DNA of 44,544 bases from JBBIJR01 sp037445875. GTDB lineage: Bacteria; CLD3; SB21. Positions 24,197 through 32,129 of this stretch are shown here, piece by piece. The stretch is taken from NCBI GenBank assembly GCA_037445875.1, contig JBBIJR010000025.1:1-44544 (forward strand), read 5' to 3'. Within the stretch, counting starts at the first letter, position 1. Every line of letters starts with the position of its first letter. A program made the translations under genes and the position numbers. The notes under the pieces are model-generated. The model made no database searches and was not told where the DNA came from. It worked only from the letters and a program-made list of their open reading frames with translations.

Positions 24197-24453
24197 GGTT
24201 CCACTTCCGGTTTAGGGGTTTCCATGAGCCAGCGCTCCAGCGTGTGTTTGGTAGGGATCTTACCGCTGGACAGCACTTTTCCGTTCACCACGAGGCCCGG
24301 CGTGAGCAGGACACCGAATTCCGCGAAGCGATGGATATCGGTGATCTTCTCGATCGTTGCCTCGAGATGGTTTTCCGCAATCACCTCGCGGCAAAGGTTT
24401 TCCAGCTTCACGCAGTTTGCGCAGCCCGGCCCGAGCACTTTGATGTCTAACAT
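24193..24453 (-). CDS. Small thioredoxin-fold protein (redox-active disulfide protein 2 family)
   Basis: 86 residues from the ATG at 24453, which has GGAG upstream. The active site is GPGCANCVKLE (cysteines at 11 and 14) with a cis-proline segment LLTPGLVVNG. These are the features of the MTH895-type small thioredoxins often found next to arsenic permeases. It may supply electrons to ArsC or to the CcmH-like protein, with which it overlaps by a few bases. Confidence 0.88.
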   Translation of the reverse strand: MLDIKVLGPGCANCVKLENLCREVIAENHLEATIEKITDIHRFAEFGVLLTPGLVVNGKVLSSGKIPTKHTLERWLMETPKPEVEP

Positions 24454-24473
24454 AGGACGCTCCTTTGCGTTAC

Positions 24474-24575
24474 AAAACCGCACACAGATTTACACGGATG
24501 CAACGGATTAGCACAGATAATAACCATGTTTGAATCCGTGAACATCCGTTCAATCCGTGTTCATCCGTGTTCTAT
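24474..24575. repeat. Dispersed ATCCGTG-type repeat, third copy, overlapping the arsC 3' end
   Basis: 102 bases matching 11009-11110 along its full length with roughly nine mismatches. Blocks such as ACACGGATGCAACGGATT and AATCCGTGTTCATCCGTG face each other around AACCATGTTTGAA, giving a long imperfect hairpin. The last 26 bases lie inside arsC. Confidence 0.88.
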
Positions 24576-24999
24576 CTTCTCCGATCTCCCTGACATAAAA
24601 ATCATGAAACCGTTCCCGGATTTCGTCGCGTATGCGGCGGAATTCACTCATAATATGCTCCTCACTTCCCGTCACCTCTGCCGGATCATCGAAGCCTATA
24701 TGAAGGCGGTGAGCAACGGTCCCGGTGAAAACGGGACACGTTTCCTTCGCATGGTCGCAAACCGTGATGACGTAATCGAAAGGCCGGGCGATGAACCGGT
24801 CCACATGTTTGGGAACGCTGTCCCCCAGATCGATGCCGATTTCTCGCATGACGAGGACGGCCTTCGGATGGACCTGCGCAGCGGGTCTCGTGCCTGCGGA
24901 GTCCACTTCCAACCCCGCGTCAAACGATTTCAGGAATGCCTCCGCCATCTGACTGCGGCACGAATTGCCCGTACACAAAATGAGAATTTTTTTCGGCAT
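24550..24999 (-). CDS. arsC: Arsenate reductase ArsC, thioredoxin-coupled (low-MW phosphatase fold)
   Basis: 149 residues from the ATG at 24999. The P-loop CTGNSCRS (CX5R, cysteine 9, arginine 15) binds arsenate. CDHAKETCP supplies the two resolving cysteines, and HIGFDDPAE the general-acid region. This is the thioredoxin-dependent ArsC class, reducing arsenate to arsenite in the cytoplasm for export by ACR3. The final ~8 residues (DRTRMNTD) are encoded by the dispersed repeat at 24474-24575, so the natural C-terminus appears to have been replaced or extended by the repeat. Confidence 0.94.
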   Translation of the reverse strand: MPKKILILCTGNSCRSQMAEAFLKSFDAGLEVDSAGTRPAAQVHPKAVLVMREIGIDLGDSVPKHVDRFIARPFDYVITVCDHAKETCPVFTGTVAHRLHIGFDDPAEVTGSEEHIMSEFRRIRDEIRERFHDFYVREIGEDRTRMNTD

Positions 25000-25040
25000 G
25001 ACTCTCCTTTCGTCCCCACACAGGTGGGGTTGCCGGGTTG

Positions 25041-26354
25041 CTATGGGATCATTCCAAAGATCATTCCCGAGATGGTCGCCATGACGACGACGAGCATGAC
25101 ATACACGAGCGTCTTTTGCCAGCCGATCACGCTGCGAATCACCAGCATGCTCGGCAGCGAGAGAGCGGGCCCGGCCAGCAGCAGCGCCAGAGCCGGCCCG
25201 GGACCCATGCCGTTGTTCATGAGCCCCTGTACGATCGGCACCTCGGTGAGCGTGGCGAAATACATGAACGCGCCGACGATCGAGGCGAAGAAGTTTGAGA
25301 ACAGCGAGTTGCCTCCAACGGATGCTGTGATCCATTCGTTGGGAACCACTCCGCCATGGCCTTCGTGCGACCCGAGGAGCAAACCGGCAAAGAGCACGCC
25401 GGCGCCCAGTAAGGGCACGATCTGTTTGGCGAAGTCCCACGTAGCATGCATCCATTCCTGCGGCTCACCGGGAGTGAAGGAAACCAGTACGCTCAGTAGA
25501 AGGGCGGCGAGGGAGAATGCCACCAGCGGGTTGGATGCAAAGAGGAAACCCGCCAGGGCTACAACCCCGGCGGCACCCGCCACATAATATCGGTTGACCT
25601 TCAACACGAAAACCAGTGAGAGCGCGAACAAGACCCCGGACAGGCCGGTGATCGCCCATTTGTGGTCATACATCCAATACCAGAAACCCTCCGATGAATC
25701 CGGCCTCCCCCAATTGGCAAAGACCAGAATAGCTACCAGAACAAAGAAATGAAACGAGGTCTGCCACAGCGGCCGTTTCTCTTCCGATTCGGGAAGAGTC
25801 AACTGCATCCCGGCTTTGACGGCTTCTTCCTTGCGGTACAGGAAGGCCATGATCATTCCGACGATCACGCTGAATAGAACCGCCCCGATCACGCGTGCCA
25901 CGCCCATTCCAATCCCCAAGACACGCGCCGTGAGAATGATAGCCAGCACATTGATCGCAGGGCCGGAGTATAGAAAGGCCATCGCCGGGCCGAGACCGGC
26001 GCCCCTCCGGTAAATACCGGAGAAAAGGGGCAACACAGTACACGAACACACCGCAAGGATAGTCCCCGATACCGAGGCGACAGCGTAGGCCAATGCCTTA
26101 CTCGCCGCAGCGCCGAAGTACTTGATCACGGACGCCTGACTGACGAATACGGAGACGACACCCGCGATGAAGAAGGCCGGAACCAGACACAACAGGACGT
26201 GCTCCTGCGCATACCATTTCACTAGTTCTAGCGCGCCGAGGACGGCGCCTTGAAATCGATCGTCGTTTACGGGCAGGAAATACGCCGCCAGAAAGAAACC
26301 GGTCATCCAGAGCAACTTCTTGTATTCGTCGCGTCCATTCATCGGCAGATTCAT
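25041..26354 (-). CDS. ArsP-like permease (DUF318 family)
   Basis: 437 residues with about 10-11 transmembrane helices. The family signature AVCSCTVLPLFSGIYRRGAG is present, followed by AFLYSGPAINVLAI. A second, related half contains FATLTEVPIVQGLMNNGMG. ArsP proteins export trivalent organoarsenicals such as methylarsenite. Other members of the family are uncharacterised, so substrate is inferred from position between arsR and arsC. The start site is not certain, since no strong ribosome-binding site is seen. Confidence 0.85.
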   Translation of the reverse strand: MNLPMNGRDEYKKLLWMTGFFLAAYFLPVNDDRFQGAVLGALELVKWYAQEHVLLCLVPAFFIAGVVSVFVSQASVIKYFGAAASKALAYAVASVSGTILAVCSCTVLPLFSGIYRRGAGLGPAMAFLYSGPAINVLAIILTARVLGIGMGVARVIGAVLFSVIVGMIMAFLYRKEEAVKAGMQLTLPESEEKRPLWQTSFHFFVLVAILVFANWGRPDSSEGFWYWMYDHKWAITGLSGVLFALSLVFVLKVNRYYVAGAAGVVALAGFLFASNPLVAFSLAALLLSVLVSFTPGEPQEWMHATWDFAKQIVPLLGAGVLFAGLLLGSHEGHGGVVPNEWITASVGGNSLFSNFFASIVGAFMYFATLTEVPIVQGLMNNGMGPGPALALLLAGPALSLPSMLVIRSVIGWQKTLVYVMLVVVMATISGMIFGMIP

Positions 26355-26390
26355 TTCGTCAATCAGCGAAGTATCTACTCAAAACATTTT

Positions 26391-26738
26391 TTAACGGCAG
26401 ATAGCGATACGGTCGACCTTCATGACCTTGAGTCTATCCTTTCGGACCGTCTCGACGTCTTCCAACAGAACGTGCATCACAGAATTCATCGAAGCGAGCA
26501 GGGCATCCGTCGGTTTCGGATTGATAAGGTAATTGACCCACTTACCGTCTTTTTCCTCCATGATAAATCCCGTATCCCGCAGAATGCTGAGATGCTTCGA
26601 CACCGTCGACGTGGCCAGACCGAGCACTTCCGTGATCTCGCATACACAGAGCTTTCGGATCTGAAGCATTCTCAATATACGCAGGCGGTTAGCATCCGAT
26701 AAGGCCTTGAATATCTTGACTTTGTCGTCGAGGTTCAT
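26391..26738 (-). CDS. arsR: ArsR-family arsenic-responsive repressor
   Basis: 115 residues. Winged helix with the metalloid site LCVCEI (cysteines 31 and 33) at the start of the third helix, and the recognition helix LATSTVSKHLSILRDTGFI. An extra cysteine near the C-terminus (IAICR) could complete a three-thiol arsenite site, which is inference. First gene of the ars operon; a perfect palindrome just upstream is its likely operator. Arsenite binding releases the repressor. Confidence 0.94.
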   Translation of the reverse strand: MNLDDKVKIFKALSDANRLRILRMLQIRKLCVCEITEVLGLATSTVSKHLSILRDTGFIMEEKDGKWVNYLINPKPTDALLASMNSVMHVLLEDVETVRKDRLKVMKVDRIAICR

Positions 26739-26746
26739 TCTTTTTC

Positions 26747-26766
26747 ATTTCGTCATCTGACGAAAT
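26747..26766. promoter_or_regulatory. ArsR operator candidate
   Basis: A perfect palindrome, ATTTCGTCA-TC-TGACGAAAT, begins 8 bases before the arsR ATG. Nine-base arms with a two-base centre suit a dimeric winged-helix repressor. A further partial half-site, ATTCGTCA, occurs near 26800. Confidence 0.7.
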
Positions 26767-26866
26767 ATATGGTACGGCCCTGCCGGAAACAAATGATATT
26801 CGTCATGGATCGACGGGATTCGAAGACGGGGAGGCAGCTGCCATCACCGCGTGGCCAACGACGGTT

Positions 26867-28495
26867 TTACCCTACTTGCAGTTTCATCCCATCGTCGGGG
26901 GTTGGCGCGGCGGCAACGAGCTGGGAGGAAGGTTTGATGATGGCGCTGCCGATTGTCAGGAGGCCTACACGGCCGGAGAACATGGTCACAATCAGAAGCA
27001 CCTTGGAGGCCGGAGCGAGGAAGAACGTGATGCCGGTGGAAAGTCCCACCGTCCCGAACGCACTGACCACTTCGAAGGCCATTTGCGTGAGGGTAAATTT
27101 AGATTCAATAGACGCCATGATGAGAATGGCCGTCAGTACGAACGTCGAACTCATCACGTAGAGTTTCACGGCGTTCCCGACGGAGATCTTCGACACGATG
27201 TAATCGAAGATGTACACGCGGTTGCGTCCGCGGAAGGAGGCCCGGATGTAGCCGAGCATCGTCACAAACGTCGGAATCTTGATGCCGCCGGCCGATCCCT
27301 GGGGAGCCGCGCCGATGAACATGAGTCCTACATAGAACAGCAGGGTCCGGATCTGGAGCGATCCGATGTCGAGCGTGTTGAAACCGGCCGTGCGCGTTGT
27401 GACCGACTGGAAAAACGCCGCAAGCAGTTTCTCCGGCCCGCTGAGCAGTCCGAGTGTGCGTTCGTCGTTCCATTCGAACGCGAGCGTGATGAGCGTTCCG
27501 GCCAGCACCAGCACGAGCGTGCCGTAGATCACCACCTTCATCTGCAGCGGACTGGCCACGCCGGCGAGTTCCTGCTGGATTTTCTTCGCGCGGAACAGCA
27601 GCCGATCGACGAACGTATAGAACGGCTCGACGAGGGTCAGGCGTTCCGGCTTCCGGATGGCGATCATCTCGATCAACACTTCCGCCAGGCTCAACAGCCG
27701 ATGCAGCAGCACCAGGGCGATGCGCTCGATGCCCAGCAGCACGGGATACCCGATGCCGCCGACGATAAAGAGGCCTGCGACGATCAGATTGAGACCCAGG
27801 TCGCTGCGGTACTGGATCAGGCTGTCGGCATGAAGACCGAAGCCGGCGTTGTTGAAGGCGGAGATCGTGTGAAACAGCGACCACCAGCCGGGCGAATCCG
27901 CCACCCGGTCGTGCATGTGCCCGTACATCAGCAGGAAGCCGGCCAATTCAATCGCGATCGTGATCTTGGCGGTCGACGCGAGGACCTGGAATACGGTCTG
28001 GTGGCCCCCATCCACGTCCATGACGGAGCCCAGCGTCTGAGTAGAACCCGGTGAGAGGTCGCCGACCCGTCCGAGCCAGAGCAGACGGAAGGCTGTAATG
28101 ACCCCGAATCCGCCTATCTGTATGAGCAGCATCGTGGCCACCTGTCCCGGAAAGCTGAACCGGCTGAAGTCCACGCTCGTCAATCCGGTCACACACACGG
28201 CGGAGGTGGACGTGAACAGCGCATCCAGGTACGACAGGGCTGGGCCGTACGTGTTTTCGATGAAGTACAACACCACCGAACCGAGCAGGATGACCGAGAT
28301 GAAACCCAGAATGGTGATCTCGGCCGCCGAATACCTCCGGATTCGTTTCTCGAAGCGATGTTCGATGCGGTGGAGTTCGCTCTGCAGGGAAGCGATGGGG
28401 TGGGGATGCGTGCCGGACGAACCGGATAGCGGAACGTCGTCCGCCGATTGAGTCCCTGAGTCGGTGTCGGAAGCGGGTTTTTCCGTAGTCTCCAT
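26867..28495 (-). CDS. TrkH/KtrB-type potassium transporter, membrane subunit
   Basis: 542 residues from the ATG at 28495, selected because the promoter and 5' leader lie just upstream of it. It has an acidic N-terminal extension of ~60 residues, then the four-repeat channel fold. Selectivity-filter loops are recognisable as SAVCVTGLTS, SAFNNAGFGL, TTRTAGFNTL and SAFGTVGLST, each with the conserved glycine. It moves K+ across the inner membrane with a regulatory TrkA/KtrA partner that is not in this window. Confidence 0.93.
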   Translation of the reverse strand: METTEKPASDTDSGTQSADDVPLSGSSGTHPHPIASLQSELHRIEHRFEKRIRRYSAAEITILGFISVILLGSVVLYFIENTYGPALSYLDALFTSTSAVCVTGLTSVDFSRFSFPGQVATMLLIQIGGFGVITAFRLLWLGRVGDLSPGSTQTLGSVMDVDGGHQTVFQVLASTAKITIAIELAGFLLMYGHMHDRVADSPGWWSLFHTISAFNNAGFGLHADSLIQYRSDLGLNLIVAGLFIVGGIGYPVLLGIERIALVLLHRLLSLAEVLIEMIAIRKPERLTLVEPFYTFVDRLLFRAKKIQQELAGVASPLQMKVVIYGTLVLVLAGTLITLAFEWNDERTLGLLSGPEKLLAAFFQSVTTRTAGFNTLDIGSLQIRTLLFYVGLMFIGAAPQGSAGGIKIPTFVTMLGYIRASFRGRNRVYIFDYIVSKISVGNAVKLYVMSSTFVLTAILIMASIESKFTLTQMAFEVVSAFGTVGLSTGITFFLAPASKVLLIVTMFSGRVGLLTIGSAIIKPSSQLVAAAPTPDDGMKLQVG

Positions 28496-28514
28496 ACCCT
28501 CGTTACAAAGAAAC

Positions 28515-28534
28515 AGCCGCCCGTGTGGGCGGCT
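28515..28534 (-). promoter_or_regulatory. Hairpin at the start of the trkH leader
   Basis: AGCCGCCC (28515-28522) and GGGCGGCT (28527-28534) form a perfect 8-bp stem with a 4-base loop. It is followed on the minus strand by GTTTCTTTG. It lies between the predicted start of transcription (about 28540) and the ribosome-binding site. It could protect the 5' end of the message, act as an attenuator, or be a leftover terminator. Confidence 0.6.
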
Positions 28535-28546
28535 AAGAACAGCGCT

Positions 28547-28575
28547 AATGTACACAGAGGGGGTCAGTTTGTCAA
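28547..28575 (-). promoter_or_regulatory. Promoter of the trkH-type gene
   Basis: On the minus strand TTGACA (28575-28570) is followed after 17 bases by TACATT (28552-28547). Transcription would begin near 28540, immediately before the leader hairpin. Confidence 0.62.
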
Positions 28576-28645
28576 GTGGGGCAGGATCAGGATGTCAACG
28601 CAAAATAGAAAGGTCGGTTTGGACGCAATGGGCCGGTTCGCACTT

Positions 28646-29698
28646 CTACTTGATAAAGCTCAGCAGGGTGACCAATGGGTAAAGCACTTTTGTCCAGCGA
28701 GGCAGATTGACCGGAGGATCAAAACTCATCGGGTCATACCGAAACCGCGAGTCGTCGACGATGCCCTCGTCAAAGAAACGGACCAACAGATGCAGCAATG
28801 GAGAACGCTGTAAGGTAAGCAGGTCGTCTACGTGACCCATTTCCCTCAGGATAACCTGTTTACCATGGGGAAGGTACGGCAGGAGTTCGTTCGTGGCGTA
28901 TGCTGCCGGTGTGGAGAAATCGACGCTGCCGCTGACGATGAGGGTTTGCGTCTGGGAGAGCCGCACTCGGCTGAGATCGGCGTCCAAGGTATGAATAGGC
29001 CAATGACCTACGGCGCTTCCCCAGATCATAAGCGAGAACGGTGACCCCAGGACTGTGAATCCCGCATCACGCTTAACTGTAGAGGAGCGCCAGCCTCGTA
29101 CCGTAACTCATGCTTAAGAGATCGATCCGGGCGTATCCAGATCCGAGATCACGTCGACCATCGTGTAGTGCGCGAGGTCTACGTGTTCGGCTTTGAGGCG
29201 GTCTGAAAAGGACCGGAGCGCCTCCGACAGCGAGCGGAGCGATTCGTCGCTCAACAGGTCGCCATCGGCGCCTTCCAGGGCTCTTTGAATCTCGTCGGAA
29301 TTCAAGACCACCGACCCGTCCACTCCCCGGTAGCCGACCAGAACAATGTCGTGGTTCTCCAGCAGAGGCGTGAAGGGGCGGTACTTCATGTTGGACAAGC
29401 CCGGGCCGCCGTTGAGCCAGAAGATCGGCTCCTGCGCATTCTTGTTTGGAGAGAGAATCCTGAGCACGGGAAGCATGATCCTTCTAGAAGACGTATCGAG
29501 CGGATTCTCATGGACGACGATGGAGCCTTGCTCTGATGCGTATTGATGGCCGCCCACCTCGATGGTACCCGGTTCCAGATAGAGCTGTGCGGGTTTGAAT
29601 GGATCGGGAACCTGGCGGACCACGGGCGAGTGGATGCACACGACAGGTACCGTTGAAAGGAGGCCGTACGCCAGAAGCCGTGGGATACGTGCAATCAT
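28646..29698 (-). pseudogene. Alpha/beta hydrolase (proline-iminopeptidase-like), internally deleted
   Basis: The N-terminal part has a signal helix (MIARIPRLLAYGLL) and the oxyanion-hole region FWLNGGPGLSN. Its frame stops at 29114. The nucleophile elbow survives in another frame as RIDLLSMSYGTRLALLYS around 29080-29125. The C-terminal part resumes near 29029 with the acid residue in VSGSVDFSTPA and the histidine in EMGHVDD. Frameshifts plus a deletion of the region between nucleophile and acid residue leave no continuous gene. Normal members of the family are secreted or periplasmic peptidases or esterases. Confidence 0.85.
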
Positions 29699-30041
29699 AT
29701 CAAACTGAGCCGGGCCGATCCGGTGTTGATCGCCCGACCTTCTCGTGGTCCCGGTACTGAGGCATTGTCGCACTATGGCATACGTGCCTGCGGAATTCGA
29801 GTTTCACCTGCTGGTGGCCAGCGGCGGGGAGGCACGCTCTCCAATAGCGAGAGGTTTCAATTCCGGGATTCTCCGATCTGGCCGTCCACGCGCCCACGAA
29901 GGGCGTCCCGACACAATAGCGGTTTCATTGAGGCGATGCGTCGATCATCCAACGTGAATTTGTTTCCGATCATGTCGAGATTTCAGTTTCGAACAACCGC
30001 TATCATCCATCCGTTGCTATGCGGGAGAATCGGACGGCAAC
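29699..30041. other. Intergenic region without a recognisable gene
   Basis: I see no family-like protein, RNA gene or clear repeat in this 343-base stretch. Short open frames occur on both strands but none has a ribosome-binding site or a familiar sequence. Confidence 0.5.
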
Positions 30042-30545
30042 TCACTCGATCCCAAACAACTTCTTCCAGTCGTCCAGTTCGCCCCGCGACATCTGCGGGT
30101 CCGACTTGTCCTCGAGCGCGTCGTCGACGGATGCGGCCGCGGCCGTCTTGAGCCGGCTGAAGAACGCCTCGGAACTCAGCACCTCGCAGCCGCAAGCGCG
30201 TGCGTACCACATGATCTCATGGTCGGAGGAGACGACGGCCAGGGCGGTCTCGTTTTTTCGTCGGTCGATCAGCTGCTTGATCACCGTATCTGCGTTGATC
30301 GGTTTCCTGGAGAAGACGACCTCCACGCCGCCCGTGGCTCCGGTGGCGCCGGACCCACCGGACACCTCCGGGTCTCCGTCGAAAACGACCAAGACGGGGT
30401 TCCGCGAACGGGCCCGGAAGGCGGCAAGACGCGCGAGCAAAGCCTTGCGTCCGGCTTCGAGTCCGCTACCCGCCTGCCGCCGTAATTCGGGGATGCGGTG
30501 GAGCATGTTGTAGCCGTCTACGATATACATTGCTCTTGCGGACAT
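30042..30545 (-). CDS. NYN-domain (PIN-like) RNase-type protein, YacP-related
   Basis: 167 residues starting at the ATG at 30545, whose GGAG lies inside the last codons of the upstream gene, implying coupling. The NYN fold is marked by YIVDGYNMLHRIPEL at the start, VLVVFDGDPEV, INADTVIKQLIDRR and ALAVVSSDHEI. The invariant acidic residues for metal-dependent RNA cleavage are present. YacP/Rae1 relatives cleave mRNA or bind tRNA/ribosomes. Confidence 0.85.
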   Translation of the reverse strand: MSARAMYIVDGYNMLHRIPELRRQAGSGLEAGRKALLARLAAFRARSRNPVLVVFDGDPEVSGGSGATGATGGVEVVFSRKPINADTVIKQLIDRRKNETALAVVSSDHEIMWYARACGCEVLSSEAFFSRLKTAAAASVDDALEDKSDPQMSRGELDDWKKLFGIE

Positions 30546-30548
30546 CGG

Positions 30549-31685
30549 TTACTCCAGGAACTTGCGAACGGCCCGGACGATCTTGTCGATATCTTCCACC
30601 GTATTGTACAGATGCGGCGAAAAACGAATCAAACCTTCCCTGAGCGAACATTGGATACCCGAAGCGGCGAGGCGCTCGAAACACGCTGCGGTGCGTTCGC
30701 CCCGAAGGCGGAAGGACAGGATGCCGGAACGTTCGGCCGGGTGCATCGAGGACACCCGTTCGCACCCGAGTTCGGACAATCCCCGGCCCAGGGCGTCGAG
30801 CAGACCGGTCACGTGCGCATAGATCGCATCCACGCCGTATTCGAGCAGAAGCCCGACCGATGCGCCCAATCCGTACACACCGGAGAAGTTCTCGGTGGCC
30901 ATCTCGTAGCGGCGGGGTCCGTCTTCGGGATCGATGCGAAAATCGAGGAAATTCCACGCGTCCTTGACCGACAACCAGCCCAGATGCGACATCGAAAGCC
31001 TCGAGAGCAATTCCGGCGTTACGTAGATGAACCCGATGCCCGACGGGGCCATCAGCCACTTGTGCCCGCCGCAGGAGAGGAAATCGACGCCGCACGCCTC
31101 CGCGTCGAGCGGGACGCAGCCGAGTCCCTGAATGGCGTCCACGCAGAAGACGACGCCGCGTTCCCGGCACCATCGTCCGATCGACGCGAGATCGGTCCGG
31201 AATCCGTTGACGAACTCGACGAAGCTGACGGAGAGCAGGCGGGTGGACGGGGTGTACCGTTTGGCGAAATCTTCGACGGTCAGACGGCCGTCGCGGCTCT
31301 TCACGAAATCGACGGTGACGCCCCGGCGTTCGCAGTTGAGGAAAGGGTACACGTTGGCGGGGAATTCGCAATCGGCGAGCAGGATTCGGTCTCCGGGCGT
31401 CCAGGGCATGCCGGCGGCCAGGAAGTTCAATCCTTCCGAAGTGTTCTTGGTGAAAGCGATGCGGCCGGGTGTAGTGTGAATCAGGTCCGCGATCTGACGA
31501 CGAACGTGCTCCCGCCGGGCCATCCAGTCCTCGAAATGGCGGTCGCCCCCGTGCAGGCACGTTTCCTGATGCTCCGCCAGCGCATCGCATACGCGGGTGG
31601 AATACGGCGAGACCGCCGCATGGTTGACGTACACATATTTTCTCGTCACCGGAAAGAGGGATCGGACGTAGGTCAGATCGTACAT
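30549..31685 (-). CDS. Class-V aminotransferase / cysteine desulfurase-like PLP enzyme
   Basis: 378 residues from the ATG at 31685. The N-terminus YVYVNHAAVSPYS and the PLP-lysine motif SCGGHKWLMAPSGIGF are typical of the class-V fold. DAIQGLG supplies the aspartate that contacts the cofactor, and ATENFSGVYGLG comes later. The active-site cysteine loop of a true IscS/SufS is not evident, so an aminotransferase or isopenicillin-N-epimerase-like reaction is as likely as desulfuration. It is followed directly by the NYN gene. Confidence 0.83.
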   Translation of the reverse strand: MYDLTYVRSLFPVTRKYVYVNHAAVSPYSTRVCDALAEHQETCLHGGDRHFEDWMARREHVRRQIADLIHTTPGRIAFTKNTSEGLNFLAAGMPWTPGDRILLADCEFPANVYPFLNCERRGVTVDFVKSRDGRLTVEDFAKRYTPSTRLLSVSFVEFVNGFRTDLASIGRWCRERGVVFCVDAIQGLGCVPLDAEACGVDFLSCGGHKWLMAPSGIGFIYVTPELLSRLSMSHLGWLSVKDAWNFLDFRIDPEDGPRRYEMATENFSGVYGLGASVGLLLEYGVDAIYAHVTGLLDALGRGLSELGCERVSSMHPAERSGILSFRLRGERTAACFERLAASGIQCSLREGLIRFSPHLYNTVEDIDKIVRAVRKFLE

Positions 31686-31774
31686 AACCCCTTGCTCAAG
31701 CATCACAAATACAAACAGAAAGGAGCGATCTCTACATCTGGAACTGGAAGACAGGGATCGCCTTTGCGGAGACG

Positions 31775-31784
31775 NNNNNNNNNN
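31775..31784. other. Assembly gap (10 N)
   Basis: Ten undetermined bases. The true distance between the PLP gene side and the toxin-antitoxin side is unknown, and linkage across the gap rests on scaffolding only. Confidence 0.99.
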
Positions 31785-31824
31785 AAAAAACGAGTAGTTC
31801 AGCTTGATTGCTTGAAGAGGTACT

Positions 31825-32124
31825 TCACACGAAGATGAATATGGCGAGTATATTGATCGTCGTTCCCCCAATAGCAGCCAAAATGATGTTTTCGCTGAGG
31901 CCAAAATTACAGAGTTTGAATCCATCTATCAACATGAGGCAGAAAATGGCCGCTATCCAAGACGCGATCAGAATAAACGTCCACTTGGCGTATTTCTTTC
32001 TCTCTTGTATGTCCTGAGCAATTCCCTCAACCTCCAGTTGCTGTTTGTAATTCAGTAGTTCTTCACCGGTCAGTGTGGATGGCTTTTCGTCTACCGGGGG
32101 CAGCCGCGGAATCTGCTTTCTCAT
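31825..32124 (-). CDS. Small two-helix membrane protein, candidate toxin of a Panacea pair (3' frameshift)
   Basis: 99 residues. A soluble N-terminal part (LTGEELLNYKQQLEVEGIAQ, then DIQERKKYAKW) is followed by two transmembrane helices, WTFILIASWIAAIFCLMLI and IILAAIGGTTINILAIFIFV. It begins 5 bases after the Panacea-domain gene, so both are one transcript. The frame ends abruptly after IFIFV. In the next frame VKYLFKQSS and a stop follow (to 31799), which looks like the natural C-terminus cut off by a one-base deletion. Panacea antitoxins are known to pair with varied toxins, including small membrane-active ones; the toxic role here is inference. Confidence 0.68.
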   Translation of the reverse strand: MRKQIPRLPPVDEKPSTLTGEELLNYKQQLEVEGIAQDIQERKKYAKWTFILIASWIAAIFCLMLIDGFKLCNFGLSENIILAAIGGTTINILAIFIFV

Positions 32125-32129
32125 ATAGT

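Noticed and set aside
29723..30151. A plus-strand coding frame in the region before the NYN gene
   Set aside because: No ribosome-binding site, no recognisable sequence, and it overlaps the certain minus-strand NYN gene.
30549..31925. Longer version of the PLP enzyme extending through the N gap
   Set aside because: The extra N-terminus reads through undetermined bases and is unlike the family; the ATG at 31685 gives the normal start.
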